Part shown: positions 52,526 to 62,261 of the stretch, one piece after another
Layout of the letters: the number at the start of each line of letters is the position of its first letter
Numbering within the stretch: the stretch's first letter is position 1
The notes under the pieces: model-generated
Databases searched by the model: none
The model's input: the letters and a program-made list of their open reading frames with translations, nothing else
What the model was told of the DNA's origin: nothing
DNA from: Dermabacter vaginalis
GTDB lineage: Bacteria; Actinomycetota; Actinomycetes; Actinomycetales; Dermabacteraceae
Direction of reading: 5' to 3'
DNA length: 64,000 nt
Assembly: GCF_001678905.1 (NCBI RefSeq)
Contig: NZ_CP012117.1
Span: 2,232,001-2,296,000 of the forward strand
Made by a program: the position numbers and the translations under genes

Positions 52526-53320
52526 GTGAACCACCGTGATCCATCGTCGCCGCTCGTGAGTGTCATCATGCCGGTTTTTAACGGCACTGCGACTTTACAC
52601 CAGTCGATGACAAGCATCCTAAGACAGTCAATCCGGGATCTTGAGCTCGTGGTCGTTGACGATGGCTCGAGCGACGACTCCGCAGCGATCGCCGAGCGCC
52701 TTGCACAAGAGGACGGTCGAGTACGCCTCGTACGTCGAGCGGAAAGTGGTGGCCCGGCGGCAGCTCGCAACTCCGGGATCGCGACTGCAAAGGGGCGCTA
52801 CCTGGCGTTTTGCGATGCGGACGACATGTGGCTGCCGCACAAACTTGAGTGCCAGATTGCGTGCGCGGAACGCACCGGAGCCCCGCTGATCTACAGCTCC
52901 TACCACCGCATCGCACCGGATTACCACGCAAGCGCTGCGGACTTCGAGCCGGAAGGCCGCGTGGTCAGCGTACCGGCGAAACTCACACACAACGGCCTTC
53001 TCGCCGGCAACCGCATCGGCAACTTGACGGCCATGGTCGATCTCAAGGCCACTGGTCACGTCACAATGCCCAACTACCAGGGCGCCGAAGATTGGGCTCT
53101 ATGGCTCGCGATCACGCGCGAACACGGGGCAGCGCACGGCGTGCAGGAACCTCTCGCGCTCTACCGTGCTGAGCAAGATGGTTCACACTCCGCTGATCGC
53201 CTCCGGGCCATCCGAGCGGTATGGCGCGTTCTTCGCGAGCAAGAGGGTGTGCCACGATTGAAGGCCGCGTGGTACCTGGGGAGAAGTTCCGTGGCTGCAC
53301 TGAAGAAGTCCACGATTTAG
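52526..53320 (+). CDS. Family 2 glycosyltransferase
   Basis: A 264-residue GT2 enzyme: SVIMPVFNGTATLHQSM, LELVVVDDGSSDDSAAI, and FCDADDMWLPHKLE with the DXD-type DAD motif. GAEDWALWLAIT holds the usual ED base. Start GTG at 52526. A cytosolic enzyme; donor unknown. First plus-strand gene of the surface-glycan locus, 25 bases before the large double glycosyltransferase. Confidence 0.88.
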   Translation: MNHRDPSSPLVSVIMPVFNGTATLHQSMTSILRQSIRDLELVVVDDGSSDDSAAIAERLAQEDGRVRLVRRAESGGPAAARNSGIATAKGRYLAFCDADDMWLPHKLECQIACAERTGAPLIYSSYHRIAPDYHASAADFEPEGRVVSVPAKLTHNGLLAGNRIGNLTAMVDLKATGHVTMPNYQGAEDWALWLAITREHGAAHGVQEPLALYRAEQDGSHSADRLRAIRAVWRVLREQEGVPRLKAAWYLGRSSVAALKKSTI

Positions 53321-53345
53321 AAGACCGCAGGGTAGGTAGCGAGAC

Positions 53346-56300
53346 ATGATTCTGATTTGCACGAACGAGTTGGCTGGTCCAACCGGGTACCACAAGTCGG
53401 TGGTGCAACTGGCGAATGGCCTGCATGAGTCGGGCTACCCCGTAGCAGTGATGGCCTTCCTCGGCGGCGGCAATGTGTGGGAGCGCATGTTGCCGTCCTG
53501 GCCGCTCGATGAGGCAATTCCTGCCTACACGGTGCGCTCCCTACCCGCCGAGGGAGGCGCGCTACTGCATCGCGGTGTCTACCCGGAGTATTCGGGCAAC
53601 CTCGGCGCGCTTCGATTCTCCTTCACCGCGAACCAGGTGGCGGTTCTGCGCCAGCTCAACGACGTGCTTGATGAAGACGACACAATCGTGTTCACGAACC
53701 CCGCCCAGGTTCTCGCCTTCCAATACGCGATTGGGGATGCGAAGCGTCGCCCACACACGATTCTCCAGATTCACGGCGACTACGCTCACCACAGGGAGCT
53801 GTGGGAACCCCTGAAGTCGGTACGCGGCAGCATTGATCGCCTGCAGACCGTGGCTGACGGCTTGCGCGCGCAATTTATCGATCTTTTTGGCGAATCTAAC
53901 GTGGTGTTCATCCCGAACTTCCCGGGCGAGGGAAAAACGACCGTCCCGCGCGTCTCACACGAGGGCGTGAACATCGTTCTCCCGGCATCCCTTCAGCACC
54001 GCAAAAACCAATTGGACGCGGTGCGCGCGCTCGCGAAAATCGACGACGACTCGGTGCGGCTCAACCTGTGGGGCTCGGCGCACCCGCTCAACCCCTACGT
54101 GAGTGCGGTGCGCGACGAAATCGCGCGGCTCGGCCTGAACGATCGCGTGAATATTTGCGGATACGGTTCCGAACAGGACGTCTACTCCGAAGCGGACATC
54201 GTGCTCATGACCTCGCTGTCCGAGGGATTCCCCTACCCCTTGTTGGAATCGATGAGTCATTCACTACCCGTGGTCGCTTACGACTTTGACTTCGGCGCCC
54301 GTGAGGCCATCGAAGATGGCCGCAGTGGCTTCCTGATTCCCATGCTCGACGTCGACCTCCTCGCTCAGCGACTCGGCGAATTGAGCGCAGATGCATCCAT
54401 GCGCGAGCGTTTCGGCGCCGCGGGTCGTGAGCGCTACGATCAGCACTTCTCACAAGAGGCAGTGGGCAAGCGCTACCAGGAATTCCTTGGACCGCACGGC
54501 AGGTCGATCGACCTCACCGCCGCCTTCGCCACGAATGGCGAGGAGCCTATCTCCACTGAGCAGATTAGCCACAGAGTGAAGTGGCGCGGGCTCTCGCGTT
54601 ACCACCAGATCAGGGTCTCGGGCGATGCCCCTTTGCACGACGTGCAGATCGATAACTCCGAACGCACGAGCACCCCCACGGTGAAGCACCGCGCCAGCAA
54701 GCGTGGCAGGGGCGCGCAAGCAGCCCGCGAAACCCTGATTCAATTCCCTGCCTTCGGTAAGGACGTGATTTCCTACGCCGCGGCGCCGGGTTCCCAAGAG
54801 CGCCACTACCTCGGCCACACGACCACCCGCCATGAGCTCAAGGTCTTCGGTCACCTACGTCGCGATGCCGACTACACCCCTGTGGACACTCTTCACGCCG
54901 CCCAGGGCGGTGCCCAGCACGTGTCATGGTCCACGACGCCGAAAGCCTTCTTGTCCTTCCTCGATAAGGTTGCCGAAGCAGTCTCATGGAAAGTTCGTCA
55001 GGTCGGCACGGAACTCCACAAGCACCTGCAAGCCTCGCGCACCAAAGAGCAGCCGGCACAGGCCACAAGCTTCGCTACCCCGGCGGTTCGCACCACCGCG
55101 ACGCCCAATGCACCGAAATCGAGTGTTCCTGCACAGAGCCCTGAGCCCGAAGCGCAGGCACACACTACGCAATCCGACGGCGGTCTCGGCCAGGGCCTTC
55201 GCGAGTTCGGGAAGGCGCTTGGGCTTTCCAACAAGCTCGTGACGAGCGTGTCCAGCGTCGCCAAGTCCTATGCGGGATCGGGCATCGCGCTGCTTCGCAA
55301 CGCTGTCGCTGTCAAAGAACCCGTCGCGCCGCATCGCGAAATTGGCACCCACCCGTGGTTCCCGGTCACGGGCGGCACCGATAACTTCGGCACCCCGGTC
55401 AACACAGCCGGCGCCGTTGAAGTCAAGGCCGGTACGCTCACCCACGCACCTTCGGTGCTCATCCGCGGCGAATACGACTCGGTGCGGCTGCGCGATGGAC
55501 TCTCCACCCGCACCTTCTCGTCTCCATTCACCTACGGAGAGTTCTTCGACCGCCTGTGCGAGGCCGAGCGCGAATACGGTCTTTTCGACATCACGACACG
55601 CGACGGCGACTACGTGTGGGAACTGGGACGCTCGGCCCTCGTGATCCAGCTCGCGGAAGCTCTCGGCCTGTGGGGTGCCGCAGATGCGATCGGCACCCCG
55701 GTGAAATCCGCGTACGACGGTCCCAAGCGCCTCACCACAGCGCCGCATGCGAAAACCGTGGTATTCGACTATGTGCGCCGCGGGCAGAGCGGATACCGCA
55801 CCGCTCCGTTCATCAACGACGACACCCTGTTCGTCGTGCAGGCCGATGCCAACGGGTACCCCGGCGTCGAAGACTCCCCTCTCATCTACCCCTTCGCTGA
55901 GTTCGACCAATGGCGCCGCCACTGGCGCCAGCGCTGGTCACACTTGCGTGTGCCGGAGGTTGACGCGCGTCCCTTCGAGGAGGCCCTTAGCTCAGCGCTC
56001 GGCATGAACGTCGACCTCGGCGATCACTTGCGCAATCGCCTCGCGAAGTTCCAACTCGAACGCGATTTCTTCACGCCGGTATTCGAGCTCGTGAAGCCCG
56101 ACGAGGTCATGATCGCCTCCAGCCACTGGCGCGCGGGCATCGTGAACGCGGCGCAGCGCTCTGGCGCACTCGTGGGCGATATTCAATACGCGCTCACGAG
56201 CCGTTACGCGCCAAGCTTCTGGTTCGGCGGCACCCCGCATTACGGCGCAAGCCGATTCCACGCCTGGTCGAAGATGTGGGCCGAGCGGACCAACGTCTAC

Positions 56301-56783
56301 GACGAATGCGTGATCGTCCCGCGCGAACAAAGCGACTTTGAGGCCGCCAAGGAAGCCGTCGGCAGCGCCGAACCACGCTGGGACGTGTGCGTGATCTCCC
56401 AACCGCGTGTGCTCCGACGGCTCCTCTCCTTTGTAAAACAAATCGCCGACGAACGCCCCGAGCTTTCGATCGTCGTTGCCCCCCACCCGGCACAGCGCGC
56501 CATCATCGGCAAGGAGATCGCCGCCGCAGGACTCGAAGGCCGCGTCGACATCGCCTCAGAAAACACCCTGATCACCGTGAGTAAGTCCCAGATGAGCGTG
56601 GGAACGTTCTCCACCTCGCTGTGGGAATCGGCGGCGCTCGGCAAACCCACCTTCGTGATCGAAGTTCCCGGTTACGAAGAGACGCTCCAGGACGTGGAAT
56701 CGGGCCTGTTCCGCCTCGCCCAGTCCCCCGCCGATCTGGTGCCCTTCACGGTTCCCGAATCGCGCCACCAGATCTTCGCGTAA
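53346..56783 (+). CDS. Large bidomain glycosyltransferase (GT4 plus capsule-type GT-B)
   Basis: A 1145-residue protein. Residues 1-385 form a GT4 enzyme (NELAGPTGYHKSVVQLANGL, VLPASLQHRKNQLDAV, and the EX7E region MTSLSEGFPYPLLESMSHSL). About 385-650 is a linker with a Pro/Ala/Thr-rich, low-complexity part near 570-610. The C-terminal 480 residues look like a second GT-B enzyme of the capsule polysaccharide or polysialyltransferase type (ELVKPDEVMIASSHWRAGIV, VVAPHPAQRAI, and SVGTFSTSLWESAALGKPTF as donor-binding end). It could add two different sugars in turn; since pse genes follow, the second domain is a candidate pseudaminic acid transferase. That assignment is inference. Confidence 0.75.
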   Translation: MILICTNELAGPTGYHKSVVQLANGLHESGYPVAVMAFLGGGNVWERMLPSWPLDEAIPAYTVRSLPAEGGALLHRGVYPEYSGNLGALRFSFTANQVAVLRQLNDVLDEDDTIVFTNPAQVLAFQYAIGDAKRRPHTILQIHGDYAHHRELWEPLKSVRGSIDRLQTVADGLRAQFIDLFGESNVVFIPNFPGEGKTTVPRVSHEGVNIVLPASLQHRKNQLDAVRALAKIDDDSVRLNLWGSAHPLNPYVSAVRDEIARLGLNDRVNICGYGSEQDVYSEADIVLMTSLSEGFPYPLLESMSHSLPVVAYDFDFGAREAIEDGRSGFLIPMLDVDLLAQRLGELSADASMRERFGAAGRERYDQHFSQEAVGKRYQEFLGPHGRSIDLTAAFATNGEEPISTEQISHRVKWRGLSRYHQIRVSGDAPLHDVQIDNSERTSTPTVKHRASKRGRGAQAARETLIQFPAFGKDVISYAAAPGSQERHYLGHTTTRHELKVFGHLRRDADYTPVDTLHAAQGGAQHVSWSTTPKAFLSFLDKVAEAVSWKVRQVGTELHKHLQASRTKEQPAQATSFATPAVRTTATPNAPKSSVPAQSPEPEAQAHTTQSDGGLGQGLREFGKALGLSNKLVTSVSSVAKSYAGSGIALLRNAVAVKEPVAPHREIGTHPWFPVTGGTDNFGTPVNTAGAVEVKAGTLTHAPSVLIRGEYDSVRLRDGLSTRTFSSPFTYGEFFDRLCEAEREYGLFDITTRDGDYVWELGRSALVIQLAEALGLWGAADAIGTPVKSAYDGPKRLTTAPHAKTVVFDYVRRGQSGYRTAPFINDDTLFVVQADANGYPGVEDSPLIYPFAEFDQWRRHWRQRWSHLRVPEVDARPFEEALSSALGMNVDLGDHLRNRLAKFQLERDFFTPVFELVKPDEVMIASSHWRAGIVNAAQRSGALVGDIQYALTSRYAPSFWFGGTPHYGASRFHAWSKMWAERTNVYDECVIVPREQSDFEAAKEAVGSAEPRWDVCVISQPRVLRRLLSFVKQIADERPELSIVVAPHPAQRAIIGKEIAAAGLEGRVDIASENTLITVSKSQMSVGTFSTSLWESAALGKPTFVIEVPGYEETLQDVESGLFRLAQSPADLVPFTVPESRHQIFA

Positions 56784-56788
56784 CGTCC

Positions 56789-57817
56789 ATGGACATCCAA
56801 AATCACTACTACGGGCACAGCGCCGCTCTCGCGCGCTATGTCGGCGAGCCAACGGTGAGGCACATCAACGGTTTGGTGCAGCACGGTTGGACCGTGGCCT
56901 CGCCCACGCTCGTACATTTTTCCGACTTCGCGACACTCCCCCGCACGGCCCGCCGCCTCGTGTGGAGCCATCATTCCCGCGCGTGGGATCCGGGAAGCGA
57001 CGAGTTCCCCACCACAGCGATCGGCTCGCCGTGGCTGTACCTGAGCGCCCTCACGCAGGGCGTTCCGGTCAAGCCGCTCGGAAAATCGGTCGCGTTCCCC
57101 GTGCACTCCACGCACCTCGTGAAAATCGAAGACGCAAACGCCGGTTTTGCGGAGGAGCTAGCCCGCCGAGAAGGCCCCGCCGTGGTGTGCGTGCACCCTG
57201 AAGACTTGGCCGATCCCGCAACCGTGGGCTTGTGGCGTGAGCACGGCCATGACGTGGTAAGCGCTGGCGATAGGCGCGACCCGAACTTTCTCGGCCGCAT
57301 TCTCTACCTCGCTCGCGCGGCGAACCGCGTGGTGTCGAACCAGCTTTCCACGGCCGTGGTCTACGCCGCGGCCGAGGGTACTCCAACCGAGATATACGGC
57401 CCTCCCGTGGCTGTTGGCTCACTCGGCACGAGCGTTTCCACCCGCACGCAAGAGGTGTGGCCCGAGTTCTTCGATGCCTCTGCGGCCAGGCAGCGCGAAA
57501 GCATCGCGCTCGCAGAATTGGGCATCGACAACATGCGTGAGGCCGCCGAGCTTCGCGAATTGCTCGGGTGGGAAAAACGGCGGGTAAGGCCCTGGTTCGA
57601 CTATTGGGGCGGAGCGCCACTTCGAAAGGCGGGTGCGGTACTCGGGATCGTCAAGCGGCCCGACGGCGCCCAAGACGCGGGGTCCCACAACTCTCCCTTG
57701 GCGTTCCTCAGGCACCCCCTCAGTCATTTGCCCAGCCCCCTGCCAAAGCTACCGGAGACCGATCGCTTACCCGCGCCGGTCACCGCCAACCCCATCGTGC
57801 CGGATCACGAGTCTTAG
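56789..57817 (+). CDS. Glycan-locus protein of unknown function
   Basis: A 342-residue soluble protein. The ATG at 56789 lies 5 bases behind the large transferase stop. Its middle (AVVYAAAEGTPTEIYGPPVA) has the E-x-YGPP-type pattern seen at the donor site of some capsule and sialyl transferases of GT-B fold. The N-terminus starts DIQNHYYGHSAALARYVG. The last 60 residues are Pro-rich. No family recognised with confidence. Gene order (GT2, double GT, this, pseI) makes a role in assembly or transfer of the pseudaminic acid unit likely. Confidence 0.65.
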   Translation: MDIQNHYYGHSAALARYVGEPTVRHINGLVQHGWTVASPTLVHFSDFATLPRTARRLVWSHHSRAWDPGSDEFPTTAIGSPWLYLSALTQGVPVKPLGKSVAFPVHSTHLVKIEDANAGFAEELARREGPAVVCVHPEDLADPATVGLWREHGHDVVSAGDRRDPNFLGRILYLARAANRVVSNQLSTAVVYAAAEGTPTEIYGPPVAVGSLGTSVSTRTQEVWPEFFDASAARQRESIALAELGIDNMREAAELRELLGWEKRRVRPWFDYWGGAPLRKAGAVLGIVKRPDGAQDAGSHNSPLAFLRHPLSHLPSPLPKLPETDRLPAPVTANPIVPDHES

Positions 57818-57850
57818 AACTCCTCGATCTGCAACTGTATGATCGGGGCT

Positions 57851-58921
57851 ATGTCGCGACAGCAGACCGCACCCAAAACACTCACACTCAACAACCACAC
57901 GATTGGTCACGGACACCGCCCCTTCGTGGCTGCGGAAATGTCCGGGAACCACAACGGCGATCTCGGCCGAGCCCTCGCGATCGTGGATGCGATTGCCGAA
58001 AGCGGCGCCCCCGCGGTCAAACTTCAGACCTACACGGCGGACACGATCACGATCGACGCCGATGGCCCCGCCTTCCAAATCAGCGCCGACCACGACCTGT
58101 GGGGCGGGCGCAATCTCTACAGCCTGTACCAAGAAGCGCACACCCCCTGGGAATGGCACGAGCCGATCTTCGAGCGCGCCCGCGAGCACGGCCTAGTGCC
58201 GTTCTCGAGTCCGTTCGATGCCACCGCCGTGGATCTTCTCGAAGACCTCGACGTTGAGCTCTACAAGATCGCCTCCCTTGAAATTGGTGATATTCCGCTC
58301 CTGCGCACCGTGGCGCGCACGGGTAAGCCGATCATTCTTTCCTCGGGTGCCGCGAACGCCGCCGACATCGATCTTGCTGTCGAGACGATTCGCGCCGAGG
58401 GCAACGACAACATCGCCGTTCTTGGCTGCACGTCCTCCTACCCGGCAACCGCGGACGCCTCGAACCTGCGCACCATCGAAGTTCTGCGCGACACCTGGAA
58501 CGTCGTGTGCGGTCTTTCCGACCACACCAAGGGCATCGGCGTGAGCGTCGCTGCCGTCGCCTTCGGTGCCTCAATCTTGGAAAAGCACGTCACCCTGCGT
58601 CGCGCCGACGGCGGCGTCGACTCCGACTTCTCCCTCGAACCCGAGGAGCTCAAGGCGCTTGTCGACGAGTCCTACGCAGCGTGGCTCGCGATCGGTGACG
58701 TGCACATTGGCCCCGTGGCGAGCGAGGCGGAGAGCCAGCGCCTTCGCCGCTCCCTGTACGTGGTTGAGGACGTCCGTGCCGGCGATGTCGTCACCGAAAA
58801 GAACGTGCGTTCCATTCGCCCCGCAGGCGGCCTCGAGCCTCGCTACTACGACACGGTGATGGGTCGTACCTTCAGGGCAGACGCCGCAAAAGGGACCGCC
58901 CTCAGCTGGGATCTGATTTAA
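57851..58921 (+). CDS. pseI: Pseudaminic acid synthase
   Basis: A 356-residue NeuB-family enzyme. The TIM barrel carries AEMSGNHNGDLGRALAIVDA, VKLQTYTADTITID, and YQEAHTPWEWHEPIFERA, which read like PseI rather than sialic acid synthase. The C-terminal SAF antifreeze-like domain has LRRSLYVVEDVRAGDVVTEK and RPAGGLEP. It condenses PEP with 2,4-diacetamido-2,4,6-trideoxy-L-altrose to pseudaminic acid. ATG at 57851; the one at 57839 is less likely. Its 3' end overlaps by 20 bases the pseG-pseH gene on the other strand. Confidence 0.9.
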   Translation: MSRQQTAPKTLTLNNHTIGHGHRPFVAAEMSGNHNGDLGRALAIVDAIAESGAPAVKLQTYTADTITIDADGPAFQISADHDLWGGRNLYSLYQEAHTPWEWHEPIFERAREHGLVPFSSPFDATAVDLLEDLDVELYKIASLEIGDIPLLRTVARTGKPIILSSGAANAADIDLAVETIRAEGNDNIAVLGCTSSYPATADASNLRTIEVLRDTWNVVCGLSDHTKGIGVSVAAVAFGASILEKHVTLRRADGGVDSDFSLEPEELKALVDESYAAWLAIGDVHIGPVASEAESQRLRRSLYVVEDVRAGDVVTEKNVRSIRPAGGLEPRYYDTVMGRTFRADAAKGTALSWDLI

Positions 58922-60407
58922 GGAAAGCTCCGAACTCAGGCTCGTTTCGATCGGGCCACGGCACATAGCCGGCCCGATCGAACAGGCCTGCGGAAGCTGC
59001 GTTATCAGCGCGGATAAACGCCACTATCGACGTATCCGGGTGGCGTCGGAAGAAAAGTTGCTCCGCTTCCGAAAGAGCCTTTCGGGCGAACCCGCGCCCC
59101 CGAGACTCCGGCGCCATGTTGATGGAGATTTCCCACGCGGCATCTTCCGCATCGAACCGCACCATTCCCACAGGGCGCCCCTCGAATTCAACGATCAGCA
59201 GTTCACGATCATCTCGCTGAAGCGTGCGTTCAAGCCAGGGGGCGTGAGAGTCGAGGCCGATGGCCTCAGTTGAGCGTGAAACCGCCCTGGTCGCTGGGTC
59301 ATTGCGCCAGCGAAGCAGATGTAGGCAGTCATCCTTCGTGGCATCGCGCACGGTGACCGCCGCACCTGCCCCGTGAGCAACGTCAGAACCTCGAGCTGCT
59401 GCGTACCGCTCGTCGAAGGCGTCGCTCCAAGCCTGCACAATGCGGTCAGCTCCCCGACCATCCACCTTCGCCGTGGCTTGGCGAGTGCTCACCTCTCCCG
59501 CATCGAGCGCGGCAATGAATTCCGCCAAACGCGCGGCGGCCTGATCGAGGTTGGTGCGAATCTCTTCAAGAGTGCCCAAACCACTCGCGATTTCCGCCTC
59601 GATCGCAGCGGCATAACCCGCTTTTTGGTTATCGACGACCGCAACGAGCAAGGTTGGCACACCGATGCACGCGAGCTCCCACGCGCTCGTGCCGGCGGCG
59701 CTGATCACCACATCCATCGTGGCGGCGATGTCCAAGAATGCGGGAGTCGGCTCCAAGAGCTCAAGGCTCGAACCTGCTATTTCAGTGACGGCCCGCCAAT
59801 GGCGTTTGGGAGCGATCACCGTAAGTTCGAGCTGCTGTGGGAGGGAAGCACACAGGCCCGCCATCGTGGCGGCGGCAGCCGTTGCGTCGGTTCCACCCAT
59901 GACGATCAAGACTCGCGGAACGTCTGACGCAGTGAAGTGCTTCTGGCGGCTTTCCCTGGCCGCTAACACCTGCCTGCGCATCGGCGCATAAGTAATCCCT
60001 CGCAGCTGGCGGCCGCCCACCACCCGTTCCCGATCGGTAAGCTCGGCGCCGATCGTCGAATCGATCATCACATCGGCGTCGCGCTGGCCGTAACTGCCAT
60101 CCTCCATTGACGACAACAACGCGCCACACGCGTGCACCTGCCCGCGGGCATCGTTGCCCACCGCATAGTCGTCCACGTGAACAATGGAAGCTCCCTGCTC
60201 TGCCGCCAATTCGCCAAGATCACTCGTGACCGGCACAACCGGGATCTGCGCCTGCGCTACCAATTGACGCGCGAGCGGCGACTGAATCGAACCTGCCAAG
60301 CACACCGAATAGCCCGCGCGAACAGCGGCGTCGGCGACCGAAAGGGCTCTCACTAAATGCCCGCTGCCACCCTCATCGGTAGCGTCACAACGCAAAAGGA
60401 CGTGCAT
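58902..60407 (-). CDS. PseG-PseH fusion: UDP-sugar hydrolase and N-acetyltransferase
   Basis: A 501-residue bifunctional protein. Residues 1-330 are PseG (MurG-like GT-B fold): RCDATDEGGSGHLVRAL with His17 at the position of the catalytic His of known PseG, then VLIVMGGTDATAAAATMAG and ISAAGTSAWELACIGVPTLL. Residues 350-500 are a GNAT acetyltransferase (PseH), with LLRWRNDPATRAVSR at the start and ESRGRGFARKALSEAE as the acetyl-CoA loop. PseH acetylates the 4-amino group and PseG removes UDP, two successive steps. They are usually separate genes. ATG at 60407 shares one base with the pseF stop. Confidence 0.88.
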   Translation of the reverse strand: MHVLLRCDATDEGGSGHLVRALSVADAAVRAGYSVCLAGSIQSPLARQLVAQAQIPVVPVTSDLGELAAEQGASIVHVDDYAVGNDARGQVHACGALLSSMEDGSYGQRDADVMIDSTIGAELTDRERVVGGRQLRGITYAPMRRQVLAARESRQKHFTASDVPRVLIVMGGTDATAAAATMAGLCASLPQQLELTVIAPKRHWRAVTEIAGSSLELLEPTPAFLDIAATMDVVISAAGTSAWELACIGVPTLLVAVVDNQKAGYAAAIEAEIASGLGTLEEIRTNLDQAAARLAEFIAALDAGEVSTRQATAKVDGRGADRIVQAWSDAFDERYAAARGSDVAHGAGAAVTVRDATKDDCLHLLRWRNDPATRAVSRSTEAIGLDSHAPWLERTLQRDDRELLIVEFEGRPVGMVRFDAEDAAWEISINMAPESRGRGFARKALSEAEQLFFRRHPDTSIVAFIRADNAASAGLFDRAGYVPWPDRNEPEFGAFLKSDPS

Positions 60408-61144
60408 CAGCCATCCGCCAGTTTCTTCTGTCGAATCTTGGCGTTGATCTGGACGATATCCGGGCGCGAACGCAAGAGGCTGACCACGTCTTGCCAGGCC
60501 GGAGGCTGATCCCCCAACTCCGCGACAACCGCATCGAGTAGCTGGCCGTCCTCGGCAGTGTCCAAAGTGACCCGCAAATCGTTCGCCGCTGGTTGGACCA
60601 CGAGCCCCATCGTGCGGAACGCACTCTTGCTGTCATACAGGTACGAGGTCACGTGGATCCGATGGAAGCTCTCGGCTTCCTCATCGGCGATGTGCAGCGC
60701 ATTGCGCGAGGCAAGCTCGACATCGAGCCCGCGCGGCAACGTGCGGATCAACGTCGTGGCCACGTAATCCAGCGTGGGATCGACTTTCCACATGCTGACG
60801 ATCGCGGAAATCAGCGCGGGATCGCACAGTGGGCAATCCGCGGTCAAGCGCACCACGGCATCGGCGTCGGTAGCCTCAAGTGCAAGCATGAAACGCGACA
60901 GCACGTCGTCTTCACTGCCACGCACGACCTTCGCGCCGAGCCGCTTCCCGAGAGTCTCGACCTCATCATCCTTGTCAGAAGTCGAGGTGGCGATCACCAC
61001 ATCGTCGATCCCCTGTGCCGCGCGAGCAGCCCGGACCATCCACTCCAATACTGGTCGGCCGGCGAGGGGGCGCAGCACCTTTCGCGGCAAACGTGACGAC
61101 CCCGTGCGGGCTTGAATGACGGCTACGATTCGCTTGGTACTCAC
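60407..61144 (-). CDS. pseF: Pseudaminic acid cytidylyltransferase (PseF/SpsF-like)
   Basis: A 245-residue nucleotidyltransferase of the COG1861 (SpsF) type. IVAVIQARTGSSRLPRKVL is the CMP-sugar synthase N-terminus, and VVRLTADCPLCDP the Mg-binding part. It activates pseudaminic acid with CTP to CMP-pseudaminic acid for transfer. GTG at 61144; the stop overlaps the pseG-pseH start. Divergent from pseB. An SpsF-type enzyme in place of the NeuA-like PseF is common in Gram-positive pse loci. Whether the sugar is pseudaminic acid or a close relative is not certain. Confidence 0.83.
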   Translation of the reverse strand: MSTKRIVAVIQARTGSSRLPRKVLRPLAGRPVLEWMVRAARAAQGIDDVVIATSTSDKDDEVETLGKRLGAKVVRGSEDDVLSRFMLALEATDADAVVRLTADCPLCDPALISAIVSMWKVDPTLDYVATTLIRTLPRGLDVELASRNALHIADEEAESFHRIHVTSYLYDSKSAFRTMGLVVQPAANDLRVTLDTAEDGQLLDAVVAELGDQPPAWQDVVSLLRSRPDIVQINAKIRQKKLADG

Positions 61145-61270
61145 CGTGTAATCATGGCACGCTCAAATACCGGCGTGCCATAATGGCACGCGCGACAAGG
61201 AGAGTCGCGGAAACCTCAGCCGTGCACGGCGAACTCGCGCATGGACATCGATCAACGAAAGAGAACCTCA

Positions 61271-62260
61271 ATGTCGATCCTCAGCGGTTCATCCATCCTC
61301 ATCACCGGTGGAACCGGCTCCTTCGGTAAAGCATTCCTCAAAGAGGTGCTCGAGAATCACGACCCTCGACGCGTGGTGATTTTCTCCCGCGATGAACTCA
61401 AGCAGTACGAGGTTCGTAACCAGTTCAACAACGACCCGCGCCTGCGCTGGTTCATCGGCGACATTCGCGACGAAAAGCGCCTTCGCCGCGCTCTGCACGG
61501 CGTGGACTATGTGGTGCACGCCGCCGCGCTCAAGCAGGTCGATACGGCCGAATACAACCCCTTCGAGTTCGTGAAGACCAACATTCTGGGAAGCCAGAAC
61601 GTGATCGAAGCGTCGATCGACGCGGGCGTGAAGAAGGTCGTGGCGCTCTCCACGGACAAGGCCTCGAGCCCCATCAACCTCTACGGCGCCACCAAGCTCA
61701 CGGCCGACAAGCTCTTCATTTGCGGCAACCACTACGCAGCCGCCTACCCCACCCGCTTCTCCGTTGTTCGCTACGGCAACGTCATGGGATCGCGAGGCTC
61801 GGTGATTCCGTTCTTCCGCAAGCTCGGCGAAGAGGGCAAGCCCCTTCCGATCACGGATCTGCGCTGCACGCGCTTCTTCATCACCCTGCCCCAGGCCGTG
61901 AAGATGGTGACCGAGTCCTTCGAGTTCATGCAGGGCGGCGAACTCCTCGTTCCCCGCATCCCGTCGATGAAGGTCGTCGATCTCGCCCATGCCGTTGTTC
62001 CGGGCGCGGAACTCGTGGACGTTGGCCTGCGGCCAGGCGAAAAGCTCCACGAGGAAATGATCAGCCCCGAGGAGGGCCGCCGCGCCGTGAAGATTGCCGG
62101 CGGTAAGTACTACATCATCCAGCCAGATCTCGCGACCTGGGGTTACGAGACCCCGGCCGATGCCGAACCGGTGGAAGCCGGCTTCGCGTTCCGTTCCGAC
62201 TCCAACGATGAGTGGTACACCCGCGAGGAGATCGCTGACATCATTGCGGAAGGGCTCTGA
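61271..62260 (+). CDS. pseB: UDP-N-acetylglucosamine 4,6-dehydratase (inverting)
   Basis: A 329-residue short-chain dehydrogenase-type enzyme. NAD(P) motif ITGGTGSFGKAFL, then the PseB-type segment ALKQVDTAEYNPFEFVKTNI, the active-site part STDKASSPINLYGATKL (Asp, Lys, Tyr), and LRCTRFFITLPQAV. First step of pseudaminic acid synthesis with C5 inversion. ATG at 61271 with GAAAGAGA before it, rather than 61241. pseC follows with 1 base between. Confidence 0.93.
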   Translation: MSILSGSSILITGGTGSFGKAFLKEVLENHDPRRVVIFSRDELKQYEVRNQFNNDPRLRWFIGDIRDEKRLRRALHGVDYVVHAAALKQVDTAEYNPFEFVKTNILGSQNVIEASIDAGVKKVVALSTDKASSPINLYGATKLTADKLFICGNHYAAAYPTRFSVVRYGNVMGSRGSVIPFFRKLGEEGKPLPITDLRCTRFFITLPQAVKMVTESFEFMQGGELLVPRIPSMKVVDLAHAVVPGAELVDVGLRPGEKLHEEMISPEEGRRAVKIAGGKYYIIQPDLATWGYETPADAEPVEAGFAFRSDSNDEWYTREEIADIIAEGL

Positions 62261-62261
62261 G

